A stretch of DNA of 64,000 bases, taken from assembly GCA_963971305.1 (NCBI GenBank), contig CAXARO010001844.1, forward strand, positions 62,001-126,000, written 5' to 3'. The position numbers and the translations under genes were made by a program. Below, piece after piece: positions 1-11,239 of the stretch. The notes below the pieces were generated by a model, which searched no databases, had not been told where the DNA came from, and saw nothing but the letters and a program-made list of their open reading frames with translations. Position 1 is the stretch's first letter, and each line of letters opens with the position of its first letter. Source of the DNA: Arcuatula senhousia (lineage: Eukaryota; Mollusca; Bivalvia; Mytilida; Mytilidae).

Positions 1-690
1 AGAGTGAAGAAAGCATCCGAGGAGCATTATAACCCCGTGCAAGCCGTTTTTGTGAATGACGTGACGTTCTGCCATGGAAATCGTTGTAAGTCCTGCAAGC
101 TATGTAGTAACAAGTTAATTGTGATACGCAGAGTCCATAATCTGGAGCGAACGGAATGTTGAATTGCTTTACAAGAAAGGAAAGTTGACAATTGAAAAGT
201 TGAAGTCATCAAGCTTGTTATAAAGCTTTGTTGAAAGTTTTCCTTGAGATTCTATTTCGAGATGTAGATATCAATATGAAGCAGACTTCATAGAAGACGT
301 TGTGTTTTTTTTTTAATCTCAAGTTCACGAGGATACATGTACTTAGTATATAAGATGATTACAGTCACCAAATCGAAAGGATATCATCAATATAACAGAA
401 AGTGAAATTAAAATACAGAGCTAGTCTACGATCTTTTTTGTCTAAAAGTGATTTTAAGAAGTCTGCTTTATATGAATGAAGCAACAAATCAGCAAAAAAG
501 GTGCACAATTATTGCACATTGAAGTCCGTATTGTTTGCTGAAAAACACGTCTAGCAAACTGTATATATGTTGTCTGTAAGAAAGTTGAGGGTGTCGGTTA
601 TTTATTCTTCTGTAAATGTGTTCTTTTTCTTAGACTCACTGATGACAGAGTAAGTGTTAGTATAATCGACTACCAGAAAATTATACTGGC
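1..690 (-). pseudogene. Decayed reverse-transcriptase retroelement fragment
   Basis: Read on the minus strand, this segment follows the same order of blocks as the better copy at 46680-47435: the stretch matching YIDD and upstream RT motifs, the block equivalent to KLYDKRDDFNFP near 185-240, and the conserved string around GTTTGCTGAAAAACACGTC near 530-550. Many substitutions and small indels break the frame everywhere. It is an old, inactive copy of the same family and is cut by the window edge. Confidence 0.7.
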
Positions 691-999
691 GGTTTTCATT
701 TCTTTAAAAAGCTGCGTTTTATCAGCTGTGCTAATCGTGATTTGAGTTATTTATGTGGAATATATAAAAGTGGAAGAAATCGAAAGTTTGGATGCTTGTG
801 CAAGATGAAACTGATTTAGAGAAGTCGATTATACTTTCTTTGTTATCAATGAACAAACGTACAGATAGAAGACAAAACGGATTCTAACAACTCTGCTGAA
901 TTGACAGTTTGCTACTCGGCGGACGTGTTAGCGAGCAGAAATTTCTTTCATTTCCGAAGCACCTGATCATGAGTTCACTCTCTGCCTGCCCTGCGGACT

Positions 1000-1045
1000 T
1001 TTGACTTTCGGGTGCCCCATTGATACCTCTGCTTCTTTAAATAAA
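1000..1045 (+). repeat. Retroelement 3'-end motif
   Basis: GCCCCATTGATACCTCTGC followed by TTCTTTA matches, on this strand, the reverse complement of the 3' ends at 11387-11430, 27968-28000 and 46392-46430. It is therefore an element end in the opposite orientation to the fragment at 1-690. No intact coding sequence is attached. Confidence 0.45.
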
Positions 1046-1685
1046 CCAACCCAAGACCATCGCGCCCTTCAATTTCTTGTTCTTTTTTCTTAAACATTTG
1101 AGATTGATCTTTGAAAAGTTCAATGATTTTGTTATTACCTTTATTTAACGAGTTTTAATGAATACAAAAAACCAAGATGCGATAACATACATTTACTCTG
1201 TCCAATTAAAATGCATTTACTCTGTTCATGTTACACCTATTTTACATGTAGCTCGGAAACCATTTAAAAACCTCTCGGGTGCATTTGCCTTCCCGGGCAC
1301 GTCCCGGGTGCATTTTAGTGTCACTGGGCTTTTTTGTTACTGAAGTAAAACGAGAAAACTAAGAAGACTTATTGCTTTAAAACACAAAACATTACTTTAA
1401 ACTAAAAAAGTTGTTGCCTTTTATAGAACAACACGTGTTAAATTAATACGCTCTTAACTCTTATTATTGTATCTTGCAGTAATTTAAGACAAAATAAAAA
1501 TTATTAAAAATAAAACGACTTAAGTTAATGCAACAAATATCTTTATAATACAATATATCACACTAAATAACGCGATTTATTGTCTTATAAGGAGATAAAG
1601 TTGTTTTATTTAAGAAAAATAGTGCGTTATAATGGGTTTTATTAAGACAATACGAGTCCACTATACGCTTCCGTAATAACTACTT

Positions 1686-2093
1686 ATTATCTAGATAATT
1701 ATCTAGATAATTTATCTAGATAAATATCTAGATAATTATCTAGATAATAAGTAGTTATCTAGATATTTATCTAGATAAATATCTAGTTAAATATCTAGAT
1801 AATAAGTAGTTATCTAGTTAAATATCTAGATAACCTCTTAAAATAGAGGTGAATAATAATATAATAATGGCAGTTACAAGCGCTAACATGCATTTTTTCA
1901 CGTTATGATATTAAAATTAACTAGTTAAATATCTAGTTAAATAACTAGATAACTACTTAATTAACTAGTTAAATATCTAGTTAAATAACTAGAAAACCAC
2001 TTAATTATCTACTTAAATATCTAGATAATTTATCTAGTTAAATAACTAGATATTTATCTAGTTAGATAACTAGATATCTACTTAATTAACTAG
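1686..2093. repeat. Palindromic CTAGATA/CTAGTTA simple-repeat array
   Basis: About 400 bp built almost entirely of CTAGATA, CTAGATAA and CTAGTTAA words, so nearly every segment is its own reverse complement (core TATCTAGATA). A non-repeat stretch of roughly 95 bp interrupts it at about 1825-1920. The region should fold or extrude cruciforms easily. No coding potential. Confidence 0.85.
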
Positions 2094-2225
2094 TTATGTA
2101 TATGATTATGTGTTGGCAGAAATATGCCACCATACAAACTATAGAAGGGATTGTCTTAATATTATATCTATTTAGTATGTGCATGTAGCATGTATAGTTA
2201 TGGGACAACGTATGACCATGGAAGT

Positions 2226-2394
2226 AAGATATATAGCTGTGGCGGATCCAGAAATTTTCAAACAGGGGGGCGCGCAATTATAGAAAACCATTTGGGACCT
2301 CATGTTTTATACAGTTCCCAAAACCAAAATGTTTTGTCAAACGGGGGGGGGGGGGGGGGGGGGTACGCCGGTCCTAGATCCGCCTTTGTTTAGT
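2226..2394. mobile_element. Short foldback element with GGCGGATC termini
   Basis: The left end reads GTGGCGGATCCAG and the right end, after a run of about 21 G, reads CTAGATCCGCC, giving imperfect terminal inverted repeats around about 165 bp. A related structure lies near 44268. It looks like a non-autonomous DNA element; no transposase is present and target duplications are unclear. Confidence 0.4.
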
Positions 2395-2897
2395 TGTGAT
2401 GCGTCCCTGGTATAACGATATGTGTTAGACTAGTATGTGTTGTTGATTTCTCCCGCGCTTGTCGATTTCAAAAACACAACTGTATCGTTATCAACTTTAC
2501 ATTTAGCAAAGAATTTCACTCAGGGGCCATCCTAAACTTACAATGTGATGCGACCGGTGTTCGACGTTGTAGGCCTCCTTGTGACTTTATAGGATAAAAA
2601 ATGATAATGAAAGTGTTGCTTTTTTAATTTGTTTAATTTCAATGTTTATTATATAATTTTGTGTCATGCATATTGACTATATAGCCCTATTTCTGTTTAA
2701 TGCGAAAATGTACTTCGTGCTGTGTGGAGACCATGGAAAGAGTTCACCTGCTTGACGTTTATATGGTCTTTTATTGTGGTGTATGTAATCGTTAGATTGT
2801 TTGATTAATTCCTTAATTTATTAATACATTATTCTTCATTTTCGTCCAGTGTTCGAAAAACAAACCATATCCGCCACCGAGGACATCGACGGTGTCA

Positions 2898-4304
2898 TCC
2901 TGGTTTGCCCACTTTTAATTAGGGGCATATACAAACATAAGGTGTTTTGTTGTTTTAGCAATTATAGTTTATTTCTTGATATTATAGTATGATTTTTCAC
3001 CTGTATTTTACAACATATAAGTAATAAAAGTTTGGCATATAGTCTACCATAGAATTCGTTGAATATTGTACAAAAAAAATCAAGGTTATTATTTCTGAAA
3101 GAAAAGAGAAAGGTTTTATTTTAAGTATATTTTTTATGAAATATTATTCTGAAAAAAATAAATAAAGTTTAAGATCTTTTTATATTAGGTATATATAAAT
3201 AACACTGACTAAAATGATAATCGTGACCATGAGACATCTAATTAGAATCCTGAACCAGATTTTAAAATACCGGTAGTCCAATTCAAACATTTGTAAATCT
3301 CATTTTAAGGGGTAGATGATAAGGACTTGCATATTTGCACACTTTTTACCTCTGCCTTTGAACTTAAATTTCACTCATTTAATGTATGTTTACTTGAATT
3401 AACATTTTCTTAATACTTAAAAATATTTATTATACATGTAAGTGGTTAGTGCTAAAATGAACATGAAATGATGATGAAGTTGATGGAATGGGGACACAAG
3501 GTGGATATGAGTTTCGACTGTCACTTGAAGAAAAGGTAGAGATGAGTAGGACCAGACTATTTTGCCTCTTGCAAGAAGATCCTCAGTCAAATTCTTATCA
3601 AGTCCAGCTAGCAGCAGGGTTCTTTAACATGCAAGAAACATGAAATTTTCCCGCCTTAGTGCACCGCTATGGTATGCAGTAAGGTTTTCCGAATTATAGC
3701 CTGATGACCACGGCTTTCATTATACCATGCAGAACTGCCACATAAACCCTATTCCACATGGGGCAAGGAAATTTATAAGAAATCTTCGATTATTTTTTTA
3801 TACATCTATATCTATAATAACTGTGCATATAAAGCTAAGTTGATTTTTCTTCTTCATTTTGAAAATATTTACAGAAATATACAGCAGCTGTCTTGTGAAA
3901 GACTCACATTGAGGCCGCACATTTCATAACCATCTTTGGTTATATTATCATCTGATGCATACCCATTTAGCCTATTGCATTGACAGTCACTAAAATACTC
4001 TTGGTATAGATCTATTAACAAATTATTTAATTGTCTTGAAATTATAAAATAAAAGTTTTAATAATCTCATTGTGAAACTTGTAAGATGTTCGAGTATAAA
4101 ATACAGTTTCCTTTTTTTTCTATTTTATTTTTTTTTAATATTTTAACACAAAAATGATTAAGGTCTATTGTTTTAATTGCAAAAAACACAACTCAAAATA
4201 TTAAAAACAAGAACATTATCGCCTTAATTTTTTTTTCTGAACAAAAAATTGCATAAAAATTATTTTTTTTATAAATTATGTACCTATTTGTGGGCAAACC
4301 AGGA
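2898..4304. mobile_element. Candidate non-autonomous DNA transposon with 15-bp TIRs
   Basis: TCCTGGTTTGCCCAC at 2898-2912 has its exact reverse complement at 4290-4304. The 1.4 kb between them is AT-rich and holds no ORF with recognisable content. The paired ends are the only evidence; I could not find a clear target-site duplication, so the class is unknown and chance cannot be fully excluded. Confidence 0.4.
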
Positions 4305-4436
4305 CTAAACCACATCGACAATGTGAATTACAATGAATGATAATATCCATTACTACTTCATTAGAAAACATTTACTTATCAATTGTCACAAAATTAACAA
4401 AGGATGAAAGGCGACCCTGATCAAATTCTTTTTTCA

Positions 4437-4442
4437 TTTATT
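4437..4442 (-). terminator. Polyadenylation signal AATAAA
   Basis: AATAAA on the minus strand lies 36 bases past the stop codon of the cysteine-rich peptide gene, a normal place for a polyadenylation signal of a compact secreted-peptide gene. Confidence 0.55.
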
Positions 4443-4477
4443 AATGTTAAATTTAAAAGGTGAAACACTTCAACAAT

Positions 4478-5860
4478 TTAGAAAAACGAAATGCAGCATG
4501 TCATGTGGCCTTCACAGAGCCCAGCATGAGGTTTTGCTCCTACACAGTTGTAGTCACATTGTCCTCCTTGGTTGGCACATCTTGTTTCGTCTGTGAAAGA
4601 GAAAATAAAGGTAGGTATTACCTGCTATCGTAAACGATATAGAATAAGCACCAATTTGAGCTTGAGGTCAAAGGTCAATTTCATGTATGATTGAAGGCCA
4701 CAGTCGTACGCTAAACATACCCTTAATGGTGTTACTTCAACAAAGAAAATGTTGCACAGAAAATAAGCATATTTTTGATATTGAGGTCAAAGTTCAATGT
4801 CATATTAAGGCTACTGTGGTATCCGACACATTGTTCCATAAAGATACATTAACAAGCCCTAAGTCAGTGGATAAAAAAGTCATGACTCGATCACTCTTTA
4901 AAAAAGAAAAAGAACTGACAATATTTTTTGAAAGGGGAGATATAACATTTTTGTAGCTATCGTATAATTAAATATTTCAAAAAATGATTATTTTTACCAG
5001 TTTTTCTTGCGCAACAGTAGCGTGATCTATCACCAGAGCACAGCTGTTCATAATATTTGTTCTCTCCGCCACATTGAGCATTTACGTCCTGGCAAACACC
5101 GCCGATGACGCCACATCCTTCATCTGTAGCTGAAAATTTATTCATGTGTGGCTTTAGGCACTTAACAAATATTTATTCTTTACACCTCAAATATAACTCG
5201 CCATTGTTTTCACCTTTTGCATTCTGTATTTGATAAATAAAGATAACTTCAGTGAGTGACATGTAGATATGGTTTGTAAATGCTCCCAACTCTTTTCAGA
5301 GCTTTCTCGACACCTTATCAAGATGAGTTAAAAGAAAAGACTTTCTAGTTCTTGGTAAACCCAAAACAGGTGAAAAATAAGTATAGAGAATTATTTTTAT
5401 GTCGCCTGCAACGTGTTGCAAAGTGACATAGAGGGATTACTTTGACACTAACCGTCGTCTCGCGTCGTCCTGCGTCGTTACAAAAATTTTCTTCGCATTT
5501 TCCGGACAACTACATGTCACAGCCTTTTGATATTTGGCATGTAGCTTCCTTTTATAGTACTATATGGTGTAAAGCAATTTTACGGCCGTAATTCATCTAC
5601 TTCCTGTTTACCGAATATTTTAAGATGCAGGCGATACACGTCTTCCCTGGGAGACCGCCATTCTAGTTTTGTGCGTGTATTTACAAGAATATATTTGTCA
5701 TCAATACGATCGATTTCGCAACCCGTGTCACTACTTTTTTTAATATTTGTTTTTATTTAAAGGTAACCACACTAACCCATGTAAACTTACTTGGATTTTC
5801 TGCCAAAGCTACAGCTAGAAGTCCAACTGCAAGCACAGAAATGCTAAGCACAGACACCAT
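4478..5860 (-). CDS. Secreted two-domain cysteine-rich peptide (12 Cys, 104 aa)
   Basis: Three exons join in phase: 5860-5791, 5129-4998 and 4590-4478, with GTAAGT and GTAAAA donors and TTTTCAG and TTTCACAG acceptors. The product has 104 residues. Residues 1-20 are a signal peptide ending ALA, with cleavage predicted before ENP. Domain 1 has Cys at 29, 36, 43, 54, 62 and 63; domain 2 at 72, 79, 83, 93, 99 and 100. Both follow C-x3-GG-x-C ... LC-x-G ... CC, and each occupies one exon with phase-1 borders, which suggests exon duplication. The chain ends four residues after the last Cys pair. Similar CxxxGGxC...CC modules occur beside lysozyme-like or peptidase domains in other proteins, but no enzyme domain is present here. 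Role as an antimicrobial or other defence peptide is inference from size, secretion and disulfide richness. I do not recognise a named family. Confidence 0.8.
5395..5650 (+). repeat. Interspersed module: GTCGCCTGC head plus CGTCGT tract
   Basis: Begins TATGTCGCCTGCAACGTGTTGC, where the last bases are palindromic, then AAAGTGACATA, then a short CGTCGTC/GCGTCGT tract and the common phrase about a GATATTTGGCATGTAGCTTCC. It lies inside intron 1 of the peptide gene and has the same layout as the modules at 49428, 60786 and 61369. Confidence 0.5.
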
Positions 5861-5895
5861 GTTAGTAAGTTGTTTACGACTTTAAAACTGCAATG

Positions 5896-5908
5896 GTAAA
5901 TATATATA
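5896..5908 (-). promoter_or_regulatory. Possible TATA box for the cysteine-rich peptide gene
   Basis: CCTATATATATTTA on the minus strand sits about 40 bases before the start codon at 5860. This spacing would put transcription start about 10-20 bases upstream of ATG. The motif is common by chance in DNA this AT-rich. Confidence 0.35.
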
Positions 5909-5909
5909 G

Positions 5910-8220
5910 GATATCCTGCACATAGTTTCATTTGTCGTTGGTATCATATAAAATTTTTAGGTATCCCAGAGGGAAAACAATTCGATCACTATAAAGCGTA
6001 TTTGTTTTTGTGACCTTAATATTTATTCTAGGTTCATAAAATCAGTATATTTCTGGCATACAAAGTACGTGATGGCTTAATGAGGGGTTTGATCATGTTT
6101 AAAAATGTATTTTGTAGTGTATGTTCCCCTTTTAAGTTAAAAACCACAGGTACATGTAGTTTATCATTATGTACCAGATGTTGTTAAATGTTGTTGACAA
6201 ATAATAGATAATTTAATAAATTACAAAATGCCTTAAGTGAAATAATTGTACAAACTGTTGGAGCACCTGTTTCTAGCATTTTCAACTACCACACCATACG
6301 GCCTTCAGTCAGCTAACTAAGAACTCTGTTTCTTTGTGCTGTTGTCGTTCGTGTTTACTGGTTATGTCTTGCCATTTTAGACTTTTGACATTCAAATGCC
6401 TGATCTGTTTCTTTTTACTTCTCACATTGTAATTGACATTAATTTCAATGAGTTAAAAGTATGGTGCAACACATCCTCAACATGTCTAAAAAACCGTTTG
6501 GAATATATATAAAATCGGATAAAAATGGAAAACATTCCATGCCCTATGAGTCGACCTGACAAGTTCTTCATGAAATAGTACGCTGAGCTTTAACTGTTAC
6601 AATTATAGCACAACAATAAAACTAGAAAGAATTTTACAACTAAAACTAAAAAACATTATTAACAGAATAAGCATTATACATGTAGCATAATCCGAACAAT
6701 TTAACCGGTTCTGTATTAAAATTTGTAACTAATGATAAAGTAGATATATATATTTTGGAAATCTTATCCCAATATAATCTGGTTCAAATACGCTTTCAAA
6801 CTTTTGATCATTTTATATGCAAAATAAAATCAAAACAAAAAATAAACTAATTAACACCATTTGCGAGGATGGTCTCACGGAACGATGTTAGTCCTTTGGA
6901 AGTTGTCAAAAAAGGCTCTTAGTATATGTGGAGAGCAATACCCTGTGCATGTTAAAGACTTCGATAAGAGAAAGCTCAATTTGGGCCGCTACAAAGGCCA
7001 AAATTGCAATCTGCAAACTGAAGAGGGATTTACATTAAGCATAACGGTTAAAACTCAGGAAATAAAATACTAATCGTAATTCTTATAAAAATCATTCAAC
7101 TTAAAAATAAAGATATATTATAACTTATAACATATTTGCAAATACATATCATAAATGAAACATGAGGCACATTCATTTACATTGTTTTAACACTATTCAG
7201 CATGACTCAAGAATTGACAAAATATATAAAACAAACCTTAGACATAATTAAATATTTGAGTGCAAATGTGCATCGTGCAGTGTAGTAACGAAATGCGTGT
7301 GCAAATGAATTTTAGGGTGCATACGGCGAGGTAAAAGCTTTTGTGCGTGGGTTTACCATAGTGCTGTGCTGTTAGCAATCAGTTAGGTACCATTGAAGCG
7401 ATTAAAAGAATTTAAGCTATTGCTACCTTTAACCTTCGCGGCTCAATTGGCTCTACAAAGGGAATTATGGCCCTCTGAAGCTAGGTCACATTTAGTGTTA
7501 TTTCATATTTGTGTCATAAAGAATGAAAACTATTGCAGAAAAGGGTCACCAATAGCGTTTTATGTTTCTGTTTTTTTTTTGTAATCTAGAATGAAAACTA
7601 TTGCAGATAGAGAAAGCTGTAGGTTCTTTAAACTTTCAGCTCATTTACCTATTTAAAAGACTTCATTGAGACGAAGATGTCAGATAACCCCTTCAAGGGC
7701 TTATGACCCTTTATAGGTCAAAATAGCGTTTTTTCATGTTTTTGTCCTATAGAATGAAAAGGGTTTGATCTAGAGAAATACTGTTGCTTGCTTAAACCTT
7801 TAGCTCACTAACCTTTCTATATATACAAAATTCTTCATTTGGCTTAAGTTATATAATCCCTTTTAGGAGTAATAGCTCATAGAAGATATCCCTATTAGCT
7901 TTAGGGCCAGCTGGTTAGCGTTTTAGGCTCCCAAGAGCCTCTGGTTTTCAGAGATAGTCATTTAATTTAGAAGCAAAGATCGGAGAAAAGTATGTTTTGC
8001 ACTACCTGTAGTTTTTATAGATGTACATGTCTATTTTTTGTACTAGTAATGTATTATGATGTCCCTTCAAGGTTACTTCTCTACAATAACAATAATTGAT
8101 TGATTATTTTAGACCCTTCAAAAACCGAATTTATCTCTGATATAGATTCGGAAATTAGTCAGCGCTCCCATTTATACATAGACTACATATGTACATCATA
8201 AGGTCAAATATTGTCAAGAA
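5910..8220. other. Gene-poor intergenic stretch
   Basis: No supported coding sequence. 7390-7900 contains two or three degenerate units with the phrase GAATGAAAACTATTGCAG and a GGTCAAAATAGCGTTTT block, a decayed tandem repeat. A 70-codon open frame at 6861-7073 has no splice, domain or codon evidence and is not called. Confidence 0.5.
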
Positions 8221-8223
8221 AAC

Positions 8224-10577
8224 ATGGCTTTTACAATGTTTGCTGTTCTAGTCTTGTGTGTGTGGTTGCCAACAGTTTCGGGATCAACAGCCACATGGCC
8301 ATCATTCTTTGACCCGTGCTCCTTTCATCAACCAGGGGATGTACTTTGATCATTTAATTGTTTTTTTAAGCAAAAGTGTAAATAAGGACCTATATGTTAA
8401 TCAACTGCATAATCGCTGTCAGGTAGACACATATCGAGTGACATAAATTTTCTTCTCAGCTATGAGTTGACGCCTCTTTCGAAAATTAAATATGAATATG
8501 AAGGAAAAAATATTGTGCTCTATTCTCCTAACTATAGTAAAAGTAAAATTACTTCACTCGATACATGTGTTGTTTGGAGTGAAATTTACTTCATGCATCA
8601 TGAACCCAAACATCTGCCTTCTACAGCATTCACAAATTTAAACAATTGTTGAGTTTTTGCCGTGTCAAAAAGCAAAATATAAACAATTGAGAAAAAATGA
8701 CAGAAAAACGGCAACCTACTTGAACTTGGAGTGTACATACATTGTACATATTTTTCTTAGACATGGTGTACTTGTACATCAGATAATATTTCAAGTGTAA
8801 ACTTTTTTTATCAATATTACCAGCTTAGTTTATGTAAGTTCTAAAAACCTTAGGTTAAACTCACTCCATCGTAGTTTATCCTTAGGTAATTTGATATTAT
8901 TGATACGCGGATTATACTTAATGTGCAAAACTTTTTTTTTCATATCCCCAATGAAAAAAAAATTATCACAGTGATTCATTAAAAATAAATTCTCAAAACG
9001 ATTTAAAAAACATGAAAATCTTACTCATTAAAGAAATAAAATGGTGGCACTTCCTGTGAAAAAGTGGGCGTTTCCCCATGATTATTTATTTCATTGAGAT
9101 ATGAAAAAAATTCGTTCAATCAAATTGCAGTACTTTAATCAAATTTATTTATTTGCTGTTGGAGTTTACTGAATATGTATTATGGTCTCGTGTTCATTTA
9201 CCCCATATCCTTTTTATAAAAAATAATAGTGTATTAAGAATTCAATTTGACAAACAAATGAAAGAACCAACAAAGTATTAAGTTTCATAATTACAAAAAT
9301 ATCCAACGTAGTCATAATAACCATAATAATGTTTATATCGTACACTTATAACAAACCATTTTCCCTAAACAAGGGACGATTATTTATCAGTATAAGTATA
9401 ATGTTCGTTGGGGACGAATTTTCGAGACTTGCGTGGGTCAGCTCAAATATTTTTTTTACATTATAATATTTCTTTTACTTATTTACACGTTTTAAGAAGA
9501 AGATGATGACTCTACGAACGCTCATTTTATTCCTAAATGCCCAATATTTTAGTATCTTAACCGGTTTTTTTTTCCATTTTATTTAAGATTCATTCCCGAA
9601 AATGAAACAGAGATAGTTATTCCAACACCTACCTGTGTAAAGGGTTTTATATATTGGCACTACCCAAGAGGTACCCTAGAAATCCAGTACAACCAACCGA
9701 AGGAATTCCGGCTCTGTTTGTTAGATATGGTTGTTGGCGATGACTTAACCATATATGATAAATCTTTCGGAAAGATGACAAAGCTGGAAACTTTAAAAAG
9801 TATGTTTATGTAATTAGCTTTAGCAACCATGCTTAATTTTTTTCAGAATCTCAAAACATAATTCATTCTTCCTAAAAGAAACTGATTTACTTGCTGTTTA
9901 AACATTTCAGTAAAATATGAATTATGGAAATTGGTAAAAGATTCAAACAAATATAAAATGCAACAAAGATATCGAAGTATCCATAGAATCAAAATTACAA
10001 CAATGTTCAATGCAATACTAGCAAATTTTGCTCCTCATCTCGTCTATTCAAGATTCTGATACATATAAACGATAAATTATCTTTATATGAAAAGAAACAT
10101 TTGTACAAATAACAATTGTTAAATTTGTACTCATTGCGAAATTGTCCCTTTAACTTGGAACATAAGAACATAACACGTCTGCGAATTAGCAGAGGGCACG
10201 TGCCGAAATGTTTGAGTATTCTTAAAATATTTGAACTCTGGATTCAAAAAGACGTTGCAAACGATCTGCTAGCGATTGCACGTTTAGAAATTATTCTTAT
10301 CAGTTCTTGATATGGTAACGTTTTATTTGTTCAAATCCCTATGCAGAACGTGGTTTGATTATCTTTACAACTTTTTATGGTCTGTTATAGACATAGCATT
10401 TTACACTAAATTGTACTTTTGTTTAAATCAATATTTTCAACCGTAAACTATAATTTGCTGTATTACATTTCAGATGAAGACTGTATTCGTAGCCATGGAC
10501 ACCGTGTCATTTTAATAGTTAAAGCACCTACAGAGTGGAGATATTTGGCACAAATTAAGTTTCAAATAAAGTTTTAA
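8224..10577 (+). CDS. Small secreted meteorin-like (N-terminal domain) protein
   Basis: Exon 1 from ATG 8224 encodes a signal peptide (MAFTMFAVLVLCVWLPTVSG) then DPCSFHQPGD before a GT at 8341. Exon 9588-9799 and exon 10474-10577 join in phase and end in TAA. Together they carry C-x2-G-x3-W-x-YP-x-G-x-L, then CLLD, TIYDKSF, DC-x-R, and W-R-x2-A-x2-KF. This order of Cys and hydrophobic residues matches the N-terminal half of meteorin, a secreted neurotrophic/metabolic factor; the C-terminal netrin-like half is absent. The join from exon 1 (phase 0) to 9588 (needs phase 2) fails: either a small exon is missing, or the G-run at 8335-8338 differs by one base, or the gene is damaged. A frame at 8467-8580 with SPNY...C-V-V-W looks CUB-like but has no in-phase donor. 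Confidence 0.6.
10565..10570 (+). terminator. AATAAA overlapping the end of the meteorin-like gene
   Basis: AATAAA lies within the last codons before the TAA at 10575-10577. It may act as polyadenylation signal, giving a very short 3' UTR, or be only coding sequence. Confidence 0.3.
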
Positions 10578-11239
10578 TTCTTTTGAATTGAATACATTTG
10601 TATTTAACCTTATCCAAAGAATTCATTTTTTAAACCTGTTCCACATCTTCTTTTTTCACCTTACCTTAAGCAGGTCGGGTTTTCTAGATTTCGTTTGACC
10701 TATTAATCAATCAAAACTGTAAAAGATTGACCTTTCAAATGGGGAAAAATGGTAAAACTTTTTCGTCGGTTTGATAGAAAAGTTCCCTGTTAAGAATTTG
10801 TTTCTTAAACCTGTATCTTTTTCTTGCTGCTTCTTATCCAAAAAATTTGTTTTCTTAATAAAATACCAAAAACGGGTAATTTGGTTATTCTGTAGCATTG
10901 AACGACAAGTACTCAAAACAAAACAGTTCGAACAGGTCAGCCAAATCCAGCACCGAGGATATCGACCATATGCAGTAGAAGGAAAGAAACCTGGTGTTTT
11001 TAACAATATTGAAATTTCAACGACAAAAAAGTATTAAAATCTATTGGTTAAGTCTGCAACCAAGCGTGTGATGACCCTTGGAAATCTTTGGTCCACCGGC
11101 AGCGGTTATCGACCCTGTAGTTCAACATACAAATAGCAAAACGGGTAATTTGTTAATGCTGTACATGCATATTTCAAGGAACAACCCTTCATCAGCAGCA
11201 TTTAAATCAAACAATGAAAGGTCAAAAAACAAAAGTATT

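Noticed and set aside
6861..7073. 70-codon frame MRGWSHGTML...
   Set aside because: No domain, no splice sites, and phrases such as CCTGTGCATGTTAAAGAC look like common repeat text.
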